Assembly (NCBI RefSeq): GCF_021245805.1 | Contig: NZ_JAJJNF010000010.1 | Span: 45,428-109,427, forward strand | DNA: 64,000 bases | From: Mangrovimonas futianensis | GTDB taxonomy: Bacteria > Bacteroidota > Bacteroidia > Flavobacteriales > Flavobacteriaceae | Direction of reading: 5' to 3' | In this document: positions 17,539 to 25,498 of the stretch, one piece after another | Position numbering within the stretch: the stretch's first letter is position 1 | How the letters are laid out: every line of letters starts with the position of its first letter | The notes under the pieces: generated by a model | What the model saw: only the letters and a program-made list of their open reading frames with translations | The model's database searches: none | What the model was told of the DNA's origin: nothing | Made by a program: the position numbers and the translations under genes

Positions 17539-19827
17539 ATGAGAATAACTAATAATTCATATAACATACAATTTAGATATCTCAATCTTGTAATTCTATT
17601 GTTTATTACCTCTTGTGGTGTGGAAAAATTTATCCCAGAGGATGAACGCCTTTATACAGGGGCAACATTGAGCATGTCCTCAGATACGACCATTGTTAAC
17701 AAGGATTTATTAAAAAATGAATTGGAGCAGGTCTTAATGCCAGAGCCCAATTCTAAATTCTTAGGAATGTACGTGGGGTTATATTATTATTATAAAAATC
17801 AGAAAAAACATCCTGGATTTATTAATAGATGGCTCTATAAAAATTTGGGGGAAGAACCTGTTTATCAATCAGATGTTGAACCCCATGAAGTGAGAGATCT
17901 TTTGGTCAACAGACTTGAAAACAGAGGTTTTTTTTACAGTACATCTGGTTCGCAGGTAAATGAAAAGGACAAAGAAGCATCGGTTGATTATACCGTAAAT
18001 ATTACAAGTCCCTATACCATGGCTACCTATCAATTAGACTCCATTCCAAGTCCATTTTATCAGGAAGTGAAAAGAAGTCTTGAGGAAACACCGTTTAAGG
18101 AAGGCATGCGCTTTGATTTGGGAAATTTTGAATTGGAACGCCAGCGTATTGAACGTCAACTAAAACTAAAAGGTTACTTTAATTTCAACAATCAGTTTTT
18201 AATTTTTGAAGCCGATACCAACAGATATAAAAACAAGCGCTATGATTTGTATTTAAGTTTGAAGTCCCATGTGCCGAACAAGGCTTTAATTCCCTATAAA
18301 ATTGCAAAAGTTAATGTGTATTCCAATTACGAATTGAATCAAGATTCACTACAAATTCAAACTACTCGCTTTAATGAAAAAAACTATTTAGAAGAGCAAC
18401 CTTTCTTTAAACCTAAGTATTTAGATCCCTTCATTCTGATTAAAGAAGGTGATTATTACCATCCTGAAAAATCTAGAAATACCGCTCGACGTCTCTCTTC
18501 TATTGGGTCCTATAAATACGTGAATATTCAATATAAGGAGTTGGATACGCTGGAAAATGACAATTTGGGATTGTTGCAGGCAGATATCTACCTATCGCCT
18601 TTAAATAAACGCTCTTTAAGAACCGAACTACAGGCGGTAACCAAATCCAACAATTTTGCGGGACCAGCTTTAGGGGTTACTTATACCAACCGAAACTTAT
18701 TTGGTGGTGGCGAATCGTTTAGTGTAGGAGCCAAAGTGGGTTATGAAAAGCAAATTGCTAGTGGTAGCAGTAGTTCTTTGAGCAGTACCCAATTGGGTTT
18801 AGAAACAGAACTATTGGTTCCTAGAATGGTTTTTCCAATTAAGTTTGATAATGATTATTTTGAATATGCTATTCCTAAAACCAAAATTGGTTTCGGTATT
18901 GACTATTTGAATCGTACTCAGCTGTATGCCCTACTTTCTGGAAACGCCAAGTATGGTTATGTTTGGAATGCCAATCGGTATGTCACTCATGAGATCAATC
19001 CCGTAACGATCACTTATACCCAACTAACCAATACCACACCCGAATTTGAACAAATCCTTGATGACAACCCGTATTTGAGAGAAAGTTTTGAACAAGAATT
19101 CATTGCTGGACTCACCTATTCTTTTACTTATAACGGCATGGTAGATGCAGCTAACACTCACCAGTTCTATTTTAATACCACCTTTGATATGGCGGGTAAC
19201 ATCATTAGCTTGTTTGGAAAAGAGCAAGAGCCTGGACAGCCCGAAAGCTTTTTAGGTTTAGAATATGCACAATATGCCAAATTGGATGTGGATTTCCATT
19301 ATCATTTTAATTTTGGAAAAGAACAAAAAATTGCCACGAGGCTTTTTGCCGGGTACGGACTACCCTATGGAAATTCAAACGTTTTACCATTTGTAAAACA
19401 ATATTATGCAGGTGGACCATATAGTGTAAGAGCCTTTAGAATTCGTTCCTTGGGTCCAGGAACATTCCATCAGGAAACAGATAATGATGATGTTTATATA
19501 GACCAAAGTGGAAACATCAGGTTAGAAGCCAATATTGAATACCGCTTCCCTATTGTTTCATTTTTAAAAGGCGCCCTTTTTGTAGATGCTGGGAATATTT
19601 GGAACAGTAAATCCAATGAAATTCTACCAGGTGGCACCTTTAGTAACAATTTTTATAAAGAATTAGGAATGGGTGCTGGTGTGGGTACTCGTGTTGATGT
19701 TCAAGGATTTGTCATTCGTTTTGATTTTGCGACCCCATTCCATGATCCCTCATTACCTGACGGCGAGCGCTACAACTTTGATGTCAAAGACACCATTTTT
19801 AATTTTGCTATTGGCTATCCCTTTTAG
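17539..19827 (+). CDS. tamL: BamA/TamA-family outer-membrane protein, lipoprotein form (TamL type)
   Basis: The 762-residue protein opens with a lipoprotein signal (LVILLFITSC, C26). POTRA-like domains follow at about 30-330 (VNVYSNYELN), then an Omp85 barrel from about 370 that ends in the C-terminal phenylalanine of GYPF. Lipidated TamA homologues encoded next to tamB are a Bacteroidota feature and are called TamL. It probably works with TamB in outer-membrane homeostasis. The ATG is preceded by GGAGG at 17531-17535 overlapping the tamB stop, an unusually strong Shine-Dalgarno sequence for this genome and evidence of translational coupling. Confidence 0.87.
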   Translation: MRITNNSYNIQFRYLNLVILLFITSCGVEKFIPEDERLYTGATLSMSSDTTIVNKDLLKNELEQVLMPEPNSKFLGMYVGLYYYYKNQKKHPGFINRWLYKNLGEEPVYQSDVEPHEVRDLLVNRLENRGFFYSTSGSQVNEKDKEASVDYTVNITSPYTMATYQLDSIPSPFYQEVKRSLEETPFKEGMRFDLGNFELERQRIERQLKLKGYFNFNNQFLIFEADTNRYKNKRYDLYLSLKSHVPNKALIPYKIAKVNVYSNYELNQDSLQIQTTRFNEKNYLEEQPFFKPKYLDPFILIKEGDYYHPEKSRNTARRLSSIGSYKYVNIQYKELDTLENDNLGLLQADIYLSPLNKRSLRTELQAVTKSNNFAGPALGVTYTNRNLFGGGESFSVGAKVGYEKQIASGSSSSLSSTQLGLETELLVPRMVFPIKFDNDYFEYAIPKTKIGFGIDYLNRTQLYALLSGNAKYGYVWNANRYVTHEINPVTITYTQLTNTTPEFEQILDDNPYLRESFEQEFIAGLTYSFTYNGMVDAANTHQFYFNTTFDMAGNIISLFGKEQEPGQPESFLGLEYAQYAKLDVDFHYHFNFGKEQKIATRLFAGYGLPYGNSNVLPFVKQYYAGGPYSVRAFRIRSLGPGTFHQETDNDDVYIDQSGNIRLEANIEYRFPIVSFLKGALFVDAGNIWNSKSNEILPGGTFSNNFYKELGMGAGVGTRVDVQGFVIRFDFATPFHDPSLPDGERYNFDVKDTIFNFAIGYPF

Positions 19828-19907
19828 TACTTAATTCTTGACACTTTCATATATGACATTGATTTGCCTATATTAGTTCCCAATAAGAATATATCATAAA
19901 AGCATTC

Positions 19908-20246
19908 ATGAGACATTGTCTTACCTTAGACCTAAAGCCAGACGAAGAACTTATTCAGAAATATGAAGAATGGCATCAACCTAACAACATTCCGATGGAC
20001 ATTCCAAAAGGCATAAAGGCCATTGGTATTTTAAACATGGAAATCTTTAGATGGGAAAACCGGTTATTTATGATTGTTGATACGGAAGACTCGTTTGATT
20101 GGGATGTTCAAATGTCTAAACTAGGTGATATGCCTGGGCAAAAAGAATGGGAACTACTTATGGATGCCTACCAACAAAGACTGGACTCCTCTTCAGACAA
20201 GTGGAAGAAAATGGAGCGTATTTTTTCACTTTCTGATTGCTTCTAA
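19908..20246 (+). CDS. L-rhamnose mutarotase-family protein (sugar anomer interconversion)
   Basis: This 112-residue cytoplasmic protein has the RhaM/YiiL dimeric alpha-beta fold pattern. It shows MRHCLTLDLKPDEELIQKYEEWH near the N terminus with the conserved histidine, GILNMEIFRW, and a DW..M pair further on. The family interconverts alpha and beta anomers of L-rhamnose or related 6-deoxy sugars. The next gene is a FucP-type permease 4 bp downstream, so here the substrate is more likely L-fucose or a similar deoxyhexose. That substrate call is inference from context. Confidence 0.8.
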   Translation: MRHCLTLDLKPDEELIQKYEEWHQPNNIPMDIPKGIKAIGILNMEIFRWENRLFMIVDTEDSFDWDVQMSKLGDMPGQKEWELLMDAYQQRLDSSSDKWKKMERIFSLSDCF

Positions 20247-20250
20247 TTCT

Positions 20251-21519
20251 ATGAATACTAACATAAGTCACTCAATATTACCCAAGAAAAACAGATTCGT
20301 ATTTTTTCTTCTGGCCCTGTGTTTTATGGGATGGGGATTGGCAAACAACATTACGGATCCGCTAGTGAAGGTCTTTAAAAACGTCTTCGGCGAACTAAGC
20401 ACCTTTCAAGCATCTTTAATTCAATTTACATTTTACTTTGGCTATTTTTGTATGGCTATACCAGGAGCACTGATATCGAAGAGGTATTCTTTTAAAATAG
20501 GTGTATTAGTCGGTTTAGGTCTTTACATCGCTGGGTGCTTTTTACTATATCCTGCTACCCTCGCCCAAAACTTCCTTTACTTTTGTCTATCCTTTTACAT
20601 TCTTGCCTGTGGTTTGGGTATTTTAGAAACAAATGCCAACCCTTTTGTTCTGCTTCTTGGCCCAAAAGAAACAGCAACAGAGCGATTGAATTTAGCACAG
20701 TCCTTCAATCCTGTGGGTTCCATCTTAGGTGTGTTTATGTGTCAAATTCTAATTATGGCCCAGTTACCTACCAATACCCAAGGAGATTTAGCCATCCCTG
20801 CTCATGAAATAAAAGAAACACTCGGAGTTATTATTTATCCTTATTTAATTGTTGGTAGTGTGCTCATATTGGTTTGGGTATTAATTGCCATTACAAAAAT
20901 GCCCGATTTAAAAAGAGCGACGACGGCTTTAAATATGAAGCAAACGGTTGGTCAATTGTTGCGCAAAAGTAACTACCGCTTTGCCGTATTGGCCCAATTT
21001 TTTTATGTAGGGGCACAGATTTCTGTTTGGACTTATACTAATTTCTATCTACCCGAACAGATAGGTGCTTCACAGGAATTAACCTTACAATATCATACCG
21101 TTGCCTTGATTTGCTTTGGTATATTTCGATGGATTTTCACTTCTTTAATGCATAAAATTGCTGCTAGCAAACTCTTGTTTGTAGTGGCCATAGTTGCTAT
21201 TTTACTCAGTTTAAATGTTATTCTAATTGGAGGCATGGTAGGTGCAGTATCATTAATTGCCATTTCAGCCTGCATGTCGTTAATGTTCCCTACTATATTC
21301 GGAATGGGCTGTGAAGGATTAAACGAAGAAGAAACCAAAGTAGGAGCTTCTGGTCTTATAATGGCCATCCTTGGCGGCGCTATATTAACACCGCTGCAAG
21401 GTTCATTAATAGATTTTCAAAATGTGTCTTTTTCATATGTAGTTCCTCTGATATGTTTTTTAGTTATAGCCCTTTATGCTGCTTACCATAAGAAACTTCT
21501 AAAAAAGAATGTATTATAG
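20251..21519 (+). CDS. fucP: FucP-type L-fucose:H+ symporter (MFS)
   Basis: From the ATG at 20251 the protein has 422 residues and about 12 membrane helices. The opening FMGWGLANNITDPLVKVFK and the NANPF motif (LETNANPFVLLLGP) are characteristic of the fucose permease family of the major facilitator superfamily. It would import L-fucose or a related sugar across the inner membrane with a proton. It is coupled to the mutarotase gene just upstream. Its last 6 bp overlap the convergent nucleotidyltransferase-kinase gene. An upstream in-frame ATG at 20125 lies inside the mutarotase gene and is rejected. Confidence 0.88.
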   Translation: MNTNISHSILPKKNRFVFFLLALCFMGWGLANNITDPLVKVFKNVFGELSTFQASLIQFTFYFGYFCMAIPGALISKRYSFKIGVLVGLGLYIAGCFLLYPATLAQNFLYFCLSFYILACGLGILETNANPFVLLLGPKETATERLNLAQSFNPVGSILGVFMCQILIMAQLPTNTQGDLAIPAHEIKETLGVIIYPYLIVGSVLILVWVLIAITKMPDLKRATTALNMKQTVGQLLRKSNYRFAVLAQFFYVGAQISVWTYTNFYLPEQIGASQELTLQYHTVALICFGIFRWIFTSLMHKIAASKLLFVVAIVAILLSLNVILIGGMVGAVSLIAISACMSLMFPTIFGMGCEGLNEEETKVGASGLIMAILGGAILTPLQGSLIDFQNVSFSYVVPLICFLVIALYAAYHKKLLKKNVL

Positions 21520-22668
21520 GTGGGAATCTTTCCTTCTGATATGGATTCGCATGGTTCCGGGTATGGGTTCCTTAGATACCATTATCAAATACCCACCACC
21601 GCCCGCACCGGCCAGTTTCCAAGCTAAAGCTTGATCTTTATACTTGGCAATCTCTTGTTCAATACGGTCATTCAACATGTTAGGAAACATCGTTGTTTGG
21701 GCTTTAAAGGAATCTAAAAATCCTTGAGCAAACCTATCTAAATCTTGAGCTAATATGGCATCCCAAACTTGATCTGCAGCCTGTGCTAATGCCTTCACAT
21801 TGGTTTCGTTGATATAGGTTTCTGACAGAAGATCTAATCCCTTTTCTCGCGGCCATAATAAGGTCATGCAAAGGTGAGCTTCCAACCAAGATAAAATTGA
21901 TTCTGAGTGAATGGATTGAAATTTCTTGGGCCAATAATCATTGTCATAGTAATGCCTAACCAATCCAGGCATGCAAATACCAATTGCATCCTGAGCCCCT
22001 GATATAATGGAAGACCCGGGATCATTCTCAAACTTAAACAGGATTTCAGCCAGTTTTTCTGGTTTTTCCAAAGGAAGATAATAGGGCCATATATTTTTGG
22101 CCGCATTTCTTGTGGAGGTAGACATGCCGCACCTTTCATTGTATTCTATGGTAGGTTCCAGTGAAATGGTAAGCGCCCATCCTGGATGGAATTTGGACAC
22201 ATAGGGTTGATCGATCCAAGTGCCTGCCAAATCTATTCGGTAGGGCAGCGTACAATTTCCTTCGGTTCTAATGGCAGTAGTGGAACGCTCAGGTAAGCCC
22301 GCATCAGGTATACGCTTTAATACTTTAAAATCAATACCTAAGGAGTCACAAAGCTCCTTTTTTGCAGGTGAATAGCCATCTTCATTAACAACAAAAATAT
22401 CTGGTTGCAGGTCCTTTAAATCCTCATCAAAATCCAAAATACCTGAACCTTTATTGACAAAGACTTTTTTGACGTGCTTGATGGCATCAATTACATACAT
22501 TCGTTCTTGTTCAGAATTAATAGTATGTCTGCCCTTGAGCTCCAAAACGGTGGCATCTGAGCCAATGCCCACATAAAGATCTCCATAAGAAGCAGCCTCT
22601 TTAAAGAAAGCGATGTGTCCGCTATGCAACATATCAAAACAACCTGATACAAATACTTTTTTTGCCAT
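21514..22668 (-). CDS. Fused cytidylyltransferase-like / GHMP sugar kinase protein
   Basis: The product (384 residues from the ATG at 22668) has two parts. Residues 1-130 are a cytidylyltransferase-fold domain with the nucleotide signature GCFDMLHSGH and the ERSTTAI end motif, as in RfaE2/TagD-type enzymes. Residues about 138-384 are a GHMP kinase-like domain with PYRIDLAGTW, SGAQDAIGICMPGL and the C-terminal LAGAGGGGYLI loop. The fusion suggests that one polypeptide phosphorylates a sugar and activates it with a nucleotide, analogous in logic but not in order or fold to the bifunctional fucokinase/GDP-fucose pyrophosphorylase Fkp. Location beside the fucose permease supports deoxysugar salvage; substrate and nucleotide are unknown. 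Confidence 0.8.
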   Translation of the reverse strand: MAKKVFVSGCFDMLHSGHIAFFKEAASYGDLYVGIGSDATVLELKGRHTINSEQERMYVIDAIKHVKKVFVNKGSGILDFDEDLKDLQPDIFVVNEDGYSPAKKELCDSLGIDFKVLKRIPDAGLPERSTTAIRTEGNCTLPYRIDLAGTWIDQPYVSKFHPGWALTISLEPTIEYNERCGMSTSTRNAAKNIWPYYLPLEKPEKLAEILFKFENDPGSSIISGAQDAIGICMPGLVRHYYDNDYWPKKFQSIHSESILSWLEAHLCMTLLWPREKGLDLLSETYINETNVKALAQAADQVWDAILAQDLDRFAQGFLDSFKAQTTMFPNMLNDRIEQEIAKYKDQALAWKLAGAGGGGYLIMVSKEPIPGTMRIHIRRKDSHL

Positions 22669-22816
22669 GTACAAAATTTAAAGCCGTGAAGATATTCGTT
22701 TTTTGGTTTAATGCCAACCCTAGAACGTAATTGTTACAGTAAGTATCAAGGGATATTTTCACATAAGCAAAAGAGTTTAAACGAATTAAATTTTTCATAA
22801 AATAAACAAATATAAG

Positions 22817-22858
22817 TAACTGGTTACGTTTTATTATTTACATTTGCGTAACCAGTTA
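22817..22858. promoter_or_regulatory. Paired operator around the -7 box of the marR-type gene
   Basis: A perfect 12-bp inverted repeat, TAACTGGTTACG at 22817-22828 and CGTAACCAGTTA at 22847-22858, has 18 bp between arms. Each arm is itself a near palindrome (TAAC-TG-GTTA), so these look like two dimer sites about 30 bp apart, i.e. three helical turns. The spacer holds TACATTTG (22839-22846), an exact flavobacterial -7 box. Binding of the MarR protein encoded 16 bp downstream would block its own promoter. Confidence 0.8.
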
Positions 22859-22873
22859 AATAAATTTAAAAAA

Positions 22874-23353
22874 ATGGAAGACTTTTTAGAAAAGTTACAT
22901 ATAGAAGGTTTTACTAGTAGGATCAAGAGATTGAGTGATTTATTGTTATATAGTACGAGAGATTTATACAAAATTCAAGGCATGGATATCGAACCTAACT
23001 GGAACCTTATTTTTAGATTACTTCAAGAAAATGAGGAATTGACCATTTCAGATATGGCAGAGAAACTACAACTTTCTCATCCAGCAATTGTGAAGATTAT
23101 CAACAAGATGAAGAAAAATGGATATATTATCACCAACGTTGATAAAATTGATAAAAGAAAATCCATTTTGACCTTATCTCCAAAAGCAAAAACCGAACTG
23201 GTGGATTTCGAAGAATTGTGGCATACACAAAATATGATTATCGAGAACTTATTAGCTGATAGTCCAAATTTTCTAAACGAACTAAAAAACATTGAACAAA
23301 AATTAACCGAATTAGATTATAAACAAAGAGTCCTTAACAAATTGAACGAATGA
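22874..23353 (+). CDS. MarR-family transcriptional regulator
   Basis: From the ATG at 22874 this 159-residue protein has the MarR winged-helix layout: a dimerisation helix, then NEELTISDMAEKLQLSHPAIVKIINKMKKNGYI as helix-turn-helix and wing (quoted here as the region at residues about 53-85), then VDKIDKRKSILTL and a C-terminal helical pair. The paired palindrome directly upstream is its likely operator, so it should repress itself and the small membrane protein gene that overlaps its stop codon. The longer TTG start at 22844 would lie inside the -7 box and is rejected. Confidence 0.88.
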   Translation: MEDFLEKLHIEGFTSRIKRLSDLLLYSTRDLYKIQGMDIEPNWNLIFRLLQENEELTISDMAEKLQLSHPAIVKIINKMKKNGYIITNVDKIDKRKSILTLSPKAKTELVDFEELWHTQNMIIENLLADSPNFLNELKNIEQKLTELDYKQRVLNKLNE

Positions 23354-23586
23354 AATTAATCATTGAAGCAATAGGCTATATAGCCATCGCAGCTGGCTTT
23401 TTTGCCGCAACCAAAAAGGAAATGGAGCATTTTCGTTTTTGGCATTTAATTTCAAGCGCTGTTTATATTGTTTATGGATTTTTATTGAATTCTGGACCAT
23501 TGGTAATCTCTGGGTTCATTTTTTGTATCATTCACATTTACCACTTAAAACAAAACAAATCGAAAAGAAATAGAAATTTTCGTTAA
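23350..23586 (+). CDS. Small membrane protein, possibly YgjV-like
   Basis: This 78-residue protein has three probable membrane helices (about 4-20, 30-45, 50-66) and a basic tail. It overlaps the marR stop by ATGA (23350-23353), so its translation is probably coupled to the regulator. The helix pattern vaguely resembles the YgjV/CBU_0592 small inner-membrane families, but no motif is decisive. As the only gene in the operon with the MarR protein it is a candidate target of the regulation, for example in envelope stress or efflux, which is inference. Confidence 0.65.
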   Translation: MKLIIEAIGYIAIAAGFFAATKKEMEHFRFWHLISSAVYIVYGFLLNSGPLVISGFIFCIIHIYHLKQNKSKRNRNFR

Positions 23587-23783
23587 CTAAATTTAATTCA
23601 TGTTAAACTACCCTTTTATCTTAATAGAAATTTAGGTAATCAATTTCATCACACAAAAATTGTAACAAACTGTAGGACTTATCGTCTCATTTTAAAAGTA
23701 AGTTATTACATACCAAAGTCTTTCCAATTATTTATCAGACTTCTCTTAAATTACTTGACGACATAACCTTAAAATATATACGG

Positions 23784-24758
23784 ATGAGATACCTAAACGC
23801 TTTAATTTTTCTATTGATACTTACAACCTGTCAGGCACAGGAAAACAAGCTTCTATTAAAACAGAACTTAATTTCTGACTTCTCCCAAACACCTATTTAT
23901 TCAAGACTTACCGAGAATATCAACGGAAAAATAGAATGGAAAGAAGCTTTTAAATACATCGATAGTATTGATATTTATAGTATTACTTACCTAAGTGACG
24001 GTCTAAAAGTAAACGGTCTTTTAGTAAAGCCCAAAAAACAAGGAAATTATCCTTGTGTAATCTATAATCGAGGTGGAAACAGGGATTTTGGTTCATTAGT
24101 AATAGCTCACGGAATTATGACATTAGGCCAAATCGCCAAGGAAGGTTACGTGGTCATTGCAAGTCAGTACAGAGGTAACGGCGGTAGCGAGGGACAAGAA
24201 GAATTTGGCGGCAGTGATGTCAACGACATTACCATTTTACCCGAAGTATTAAAAGAAGTTGAAGGGGCCGATATTGAGAATATTGGCATGTACGGCTGGA
24301 GTCGAGGTGGTATGATGACCTACATAGCCCTTACCCAAATGAACAATATAAAGGCGGCAGCCGTTGGAGGGGCTGTTTCCAATAACTTCTCCACCATAAA
24401 GGACAGGCCAGACATGGAGTCTGGAGTTTTAGCTGAATTGATACCCAACTATAAAACTAATAAAGAGGCTGAGTTAGAAAAACGATCAGCTGTTAAGTGG
24501 GCTGACAAATTCTCTAAAGAAGTCCCAATTTTAATGCTACATGGTAATGCCGATTGGCGAGTCAAGCCAGAACAAAGCCTCACGCTTGCCTTAGAATTTG
24601 AAAAATATCGCATCCCCTATAGATTGATTATGTTTGAGGGAGGTGACCACGGTATCTCAGAACATAGAGATGAAGTCAACGAACAGGTTATAAATTGGTT
24701 TGATAATTATTTAAAGAATCATACTCCTCTACCAAACATGGAATATCATGGAAAATAA
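23784..24758 (+). CDS. Secreted alpha/beta hydrolase of the prolyl-oligopeptidase (S9) type
   Basis: The 324-residue protein has an N-terminal signal (LLILTTCQAQ; C at 16 is compatible with a lipoprotein). The alpha/beta-hydrolase domain carries the nucleophile elbow GWSRG near residue 173, an aspartate in HGNADWRV and the catalytic histidine in GGDHGIS. Family members cut peptides or esters in the periplasm. It lacks the beta-propeller of full S9 peptidases. It stands alone between 197-bp and 71-bp spacers. Confidence 0.82.
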   Translation: MRYLNALIFLLILTTCQAQENKLLLKQNLISDFSQTPIYSRLTENINGKIEWKEAFKYIDSIDIYSITYLSDGLKVNGLLVKPKKQGNYPCVIYNRGGNRDFGSLVIAHGIMTLGQIAKEGYVVIASQYRGNGGSEGQEEFGGSDVNDITILPEVLKEVEGADIENIGMYGWSRGGMMTYIALTQMNNIKAAAVGGAVSNNFSTIKDRPDMESGVLAELIPNYKTNKEAELEKRSAVKWADKFSKEVPILMLHGNADWRVKPEQSLTLALEFEKYRIPYRLIMFEGGDHGISEHRDEVNEQVINWFDNYLKNHTPLPNMEYHGK

Positions 24759-24829
24759 TCCTAAAATTTAATCCAAGGATTTCAACAATTTGATAGTCAT
24801 TTCCTAACTTTCGTGAAAAAGTAAATAAC

Positions 24830-25411
24830 ATGAAACGAGTGTCTGTATTTTGTGGTTCCAGTTTAGGAAATGATGCCATTTATAAACAAGAAGCCTTCCA
24901 ATTAGGTAAAACCCTTGCCCAAAAAGGGATTGGTTTGGTCTATGGTGGTGCCCATATCGGATTAATGGGAGCCGTTGCAGATGGTGCGCTTTCTGAAAGC
25001 GGCGAAGTCATAGGGGTGATTCCAAATTTTTTGAGATCTAAAGAAATTGCTCATGAGGGTATTTCAGAATTGATCTTAACCGATACTATGCACCAAAGAA
25101 AATCAAAAATGAATGATTTATGTGATGGTGTTATTGTCTTGCCGGGAGGTTTCGGAACTTTGGACGAATATTTTGAAATGCTCACTTGGGGCCAATTAGG
25201 ACTCCATCAAAAACCTTTAGGTATTTTAAATACCAATGGCTATTACAATCACTTAATAAACCATGTAGAAACCATGGCTCAAGAGGGTTTTCTATCTGAA
25301 GACAATAAATCTATGGTGATAATTGAAAGTGAAATCAACATTTTATTTGAAACCATGGCTTCATACCAATCTCCAAAAACTGGCAAATGGGTTGATGAAC
25401 AAAAAATTTAG
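24830..25411 (+). CDS. LOG-family nucleoside 5'-monophosphate phosphoribohydrolase
   Basis: This 193-residue Rossmann-fold protein contains the LOG signature PGGFGTLDE near residue 106 and the preceding RKSKM segment. Enzymes of this TIGR00730 family hydrolyse the N-glycosidic bond of nucleoside monophosphates, including cytokinin ribotides, releasing the base and ribose 5-phosphate in the cytoplasm. Length and motif order are normal for the family. It is monocistronic as far as I can see. Confidence 0.9.
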   Translation: MKRVSVFCGSSLGNDAIYKQEAFQLGKTLAQKGIGLVYGGAHIGLMGAVADGALSESGEVIGVIPNFLRSKEIAHEGISELILTDTMHQRKSKMNDLCDGVIVLPGGFGTLDEYFEMLTWGQLGLHQKPLGILNTNGYYNHLINHVETMAQEGFLSEDNKSMVIIESEINILFETMASYQSPKTGKWVDEQKI

Positions 25412-25498
25412 ATTTCAATGGTTTTCAAATCAATTTAAAACTATTTAAAGAGGGAAATTATTTTTACGTATCTTCAAGATCCTAAAAACCAATCATCT

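Noticed and set aside
20125..20250. Extended start of the fucose permease
   Set aside because: It lies inside the mutarotase gene in another frame; the ATG at 20251 begins the conserved permease N terminus.
22844..22873. TTG start for the MarR gene ten codons upstream
   Set aside because: It falls inside the -7 box and operator arm; the ATG at 22874 leaves a sensible leader.
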